From DASZHJ01 sp035507155 (GTDB taxonomy: Bacteria > Pseudomonadota > Alphaproteobacteria > ATCC43930 > CGMCC-115725), in contig DATJOK010000056.1 in NCBI GenBank assembly GCA_035507155.1, positions 1 to 64,000 on the forward strand: 64,000 nucleotides of DNA, written 5' to 3'. Numbering within the stretch: position 1 is the stretch's first letter; each line of letters begins with the position of its first letter. Position numbers and translations under genes: made by a program. The notes under the pieces are model-generated. The model saw only the letters and a program-made list of their open reading frames with translations. It did not search any database and was not told the origin of the DNA. This document shows positions 62,401 through 64,000 of this stretch, piece by piece.

Positions 62401-62496
62401 GGAGAAGCTGCTGCCGCCACCGGAGGTGCCGCTGCAGGCCGCGACGCCGCCGGCGAGCAGCAGAAGGAGAGGCAGGGTGCGGGCGAGTGGCGCCAT
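59401..62496 (-). CDS. CHAT-peptidase lipoprotein with TPR repeats
   Basis: This 1031-residue protein has a lipoprotein signal (lipobox VAAC at about residue 21), a Cys-containing N-terminal region, TPR-like helical repeats (about 190-590), and a C-terminal CHAT domain (about 690-1010). The caspase-like dyad is intact: His861 in LYFATHGLL and Cys914 in VVLSACNTAAGGG. CHAT proteases are related to separase and caspases. The anchor places this one in the envelope. The start overlaps the haemagglutinin stop by one base (TGATG), so the two are coupled. A 1072-residue open frame on the opposite strand is a GC-rich shadow. Confidence 0.9.
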   Translation of the reverse strand: MAPLARTLPLLLLLAGGVAACSGTSGGGSSFSGGDGALGQNLAGETCHGTLRSGPALVPGTSPPLDIFCGDSKDAVGSVWTAALPAAAIGADDATRRAAIERASREGVAGQRIADRMNCDAGTWLGSSPDLLTYACTLKNEGWPQIVLIGSGGGSLQMAEGLPSLLPVLETAIAEKTGTTLPEETRQAVTASLGTRIKGDLGRIKSADVAGYEELVRLGRFYNSTQNFAGAEDAFRRATEIESKVLGPDAEGTGATLIELALQVSNQGRFEEAAGLFRRADPIVQRSASDRLHARYIAYLALDAANQRKYPEALAFARQATAIRRKLAASDTGQFEDSGVDPLELGARGELVHSLRIEAAMALRTGDTAGALASISEALELMSSTSGLPLSWRPEALALLSEVDAADGRYAAAKRDLDGAVALSQKIFGPTAPTALALIKRARFQTGIDDDVAAVRDFHAAFEIIAKDDAARAQLVADSIIPFFTAANSLGSKDPQQRAALADDMFRAGQSIGSGVADQTIDRAAARLFTSDPQVEDLIRQTQAAERERDTARLELANEQAKPDAERGSIKEAALAKQVQDAAAQADALQKKLLTAFPAYATLAEPGPVGLTDLQQRLAGNEAFLAIIVGHQASYAMLVRHDNFAVHRIEVTEASLTDTVKELRAALNPRLGTLPDFDLQASYDLYRKLLAPFDDRLNGVTHLIVAPSGALASLPFSLLVTAPPAGPRAYTSAHWLIERTAISEVPSPRAFVDLREARAHAKPAPRPFLGVGNPTFTGRETAGPNGSALDALAGACRTAGPVPAELIRALAPLPESADEVRRVGARLGADSNAILLGPAATEANLRRQALGDYNVLYFATHGLLPGELRCETEPGLALSPPDGPSTSTNNDGLLDAGEVASLSLNADLVVLSACNTAAGGGQFGGDALSGLAEAFFYAGARTLVASHWQVPSLATVRLMTGMFDRAGPRLQNGIAESLRQSQLSLASDPATAHPFYWAAFTVIGDGGAPPGSLSAEALNQTPPPAEKAEVR

Positions 62497-64000
62497 CACC
62501 AGCGGGCCTCGTTGCCCCAGCTCGAGAAGTCGTTGTTCTCCTCGGGCACGTTGGCGCCGCGGGCGAGACGCGCGAGCTGGCGCCACTCGTAGAGCAGATT
62601 GCCGAGCAGCGAGACGTAATAGCCCTGCACCCGCGGCACCGCCTGCGGCGCGGTGCCCGCATTGAGCGGCTGGGTCAGCGCGTCGACGGTGGCATCGGTG
62701 CCGGTATCGCCGCCGGCCGCCGGCGAGACGTTGGCAAGGTTGCCACCACCACCGCCGCTACCGCCAAACCCACCGCCGGGTTGATCTGGTGGCGGCGCGT
62801 TGTTGCCATTGACGTTGTTGTTCAACAGATTGGTGATCACCTGCTGCAACTGCGGCGTCAGAACGAAGCTGGGGCCGGCCAGCCCAGTGTTGCAGCCGGC
62901 ACCCGCGAAGCAGACGCCATTGATCAGGAAGGGTCCGGGTCCGAGCTGCAGGATGAGCGTGGTGTTGCCGGCTGCGCCGGCGCCACCCTGGCCGTTGACG
63001 ATGCCGGTCAGATCAGCGCTGCCGGCAACAATCGGAAGGATGCCGGTGTTCACGCCGAGATTGAGCATGCCGGGCCCGCTGATCGAGCCCGGCGTAATGA
63101 GGCCGATGCCGGTGTTTGGCGTGGTCTGCGTGACCGTGCCGCTCAGGAAGATCGAGCTGCCCTCGATGATGAGCGGCGCGTTGAAGGTGAAAGTGCCGAC
63201 ATTGACCGGGCCCGGCATGTTGGCCGGCACGAAGGGCGACTGACCGGTCAGGATCGACTGCAGCGCGAGCGCGATCTGCGAGCCACCACCGATGATCACC
63301 AGCTCGGGCGGATCTGCGAGGACGTCGAGCTGCTGCTGGTTCAGCGTCCACTGGCCCGGCGCGTCGCCGACCCCGATCGACAGATCAGAGAACGGCGTGA
63401 TGCCTCGCGGCCCCGTGCCACTCCATTTGCTGCCGGGCAGAATATCGACGCTGTCGGCGATCACGATGAACTCGAAAGCGCCCTGGCTGATGCTGCCGAG
63501 GGTGATGCCGCTGGTCTCGGTGTTGAGTTGCGTGGCACCGCCGAGCGTAATGCTCTGGCTGGTACTGAAGCCGTCGGCAAAGAGGAAGCTGCCGGCGAGC
63601 GTGATGCCGCCGGTGTTGGCGAGGGTGGGGTCGCCGATGGTGCCGCCGCCCAGCAGATTGAGTGCGTAATCGCCGGTGCCGGTGAGGAGGCCGGCAGCGT
63701 TCACCGCGCCGTTGGCAGTGAAGGCGCCGGCGGTCTTGCTGGAGAGGTCGAGGATGCCGTCGAGCCCGATCGACGCGAAGCTATCGCTGCCGCTGTCGAC
63801 GATCCCGAGGTTTCCGCTCCCGTTGAGCGCGCCAGTCACGGTGATAGCGCCGCTGTCGGAGGTGAACACCGTATCGGCCGTCAACGTCACCGGCCCGCTG
63901 TAGGTCTGGCTGCTGCCGCTATGATAGACGCCGTCGCCGAGGGTGATGCCACCGCTGCCGCTGACGCTCACCGTTCCGGTGACGCCGGCGCCGTCGCTCT
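62496..64000 (-). CDS. Filamentous-haemagglutinin-type repeat protein, C-terminal part
   Basis: About 500 C-terminal residues are visible and the frame is open at the window end, so the gene is larger. The sequence is a long beta-helix-like array of short hydrophobic turns rich in Gly, Ser, Thr, Asn and Leu (TLANTGGITLAGSFLFADG and similar). A Gly/Asn/Pro linker follows near residue 400 of the visible part, then a short conserved tail (GYYVSLLGNLLYEWRQLARL). This resembles two-partner-secreted filamentous haemagglutinins, but the N-terminal TPS domain is outside the window. Translationally coupled to the CHAT gene. Confidence 0.8.
   Translation of the reverse strand, partial: SDGAGVTGTVSVSGSGGITLGDGVYHSGSSQTYSGPVTLTADTVFTSDSGAITVTGALNGSGNLGIVDSGSDSFASIGLDGILDLSSKTAGAFTANGAVNAAGLLTGTGDYALNLLGGGTIGDPTLANTGGITLAGSFLFADGFSTSQSITLGGATQLNTETSGITLGSISQGAFEFIVIADSVDILPGSKWSGTGPRGITPFSDLSIGVGDAPGQWTLNQQQLDVLADPPELVIIGGGSQIALALQSILTGQSPFVPANMPGPVNVGTFTFNAPLIIEGSSIFLSGTVTQTTPNTGIGLITPGSISGPGMLNLGVNTGILPIVAGSADLTGIVNGQGGAGAAGNTTLILQLGPGPFLINGVCFAGAGCNTGLAGPSFVLTPQLQQVITNLLNNNVNGNNAPPPDQPGGGFGGSGGGGGNLANVSPAAGGDTGTDATVDALTQPLNAGTAPQAVPRVQGYYVSLLGNLLYEWRQLARLARGANVPEENNDFSSWGNEARW

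Noticed and set aside
59374..62592. A 1072-codon open frame on the plus strand opposite the CHAT gene
   Set aside because: Its product is a run of Gly, Arg, Ala and Glu without domains, typical of a GC-rich shadow. The minus strand carries a complete CHAT protein with signal and catalytic residues.
62750..62830. Gly-rich repeats in the haemagglutinin tail as a possible CRISPR or tandem array
   Set aside because: The repeats are short codon-level Gly and Asn runs within a coding linker, without spacers.

Overview
The window is dense (about one gene per kb), GC-rich chromosomal DNA from an alphaproteobacterium. Supporting signs are RpoH with an alpha-type length, rnr next to DUF983, DUF1194 and DUF2336 proteins, a pyrB/non-catalytic pyrC pair, an RF2 with SPY in place of SPF, and a eukaryote-type ornithine decarboxylase behind a long leader. 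The mix of a TAXI receptor, a CHAT/haemagglutinin locus and a DUF2336 protein fits Rhodospirillales-like lineages, but genus cannot be read from the sequence. No insertion sequence, phage gene, CRISPR array or rRNA is visible; one tRNA is present.

1-21.3 kb is mostly core functions. The 3' part of a class A penicillin-binding protein is followed by prfB with its programmed frameshift. Next come an FHA/trypsin-like protease pair, a DUF455-bcp-glnE run, an AsmA/YhdP-like envelope protein whose start overlaps that of glnE head to head, tyrS, anmK, a membrane-anchored pseudokinase with a small membrane partner, rpoH, rluD and a threonine aldolase. 21.3-23.3 kb holds the most regulated-looking locus: a roughly 0.4 kb leader with a promoter-like element, an Arg-rich 38-codon upstream ORF with a strong ribosome binding site, and a hairpin that can cover the ribosome binding site of an ornithine/lysine decarboxylase gene.

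24.5-37.8 kb is a long minus-strand run: CoA-transferase, and pyrB, pyrX, arginase, plsY, dprA, topA, rnr, DUF983 and an S41 lipoprotein protease, often with overlapping ends. 38-46 kb carries two unrecognised plus-strand genes, a polysaccharide export protein, ruvX, gatCAB, a GDP-mannose synthesis enzyme and a glutathione transferase. After tRNA-Ser(GCU) come an HD-domain protein with features of mixed-valent diiron oxygenases and two divergent genes that share a C-terminal Sel1-like domain. A TAXI receptor and a DUF2336 protein follow.

52.4-58.7 kb is a metabolic patch: class II aldolase, class IV aminotransferase, group II decarboxylase, ATP-grasp protein and amidohydrolase. 58.7-64 kb is an accessory cell-surface locus transcribed leftward: a very large repeat-rich haemagglutinin-type protein that runs off the window, a CHAT-peptidase lipoprotein with TPRs and an intact His/Cys dyad, and a small FecR-like secreted protein. 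The three are translationally packed and probably work as one envelope system.
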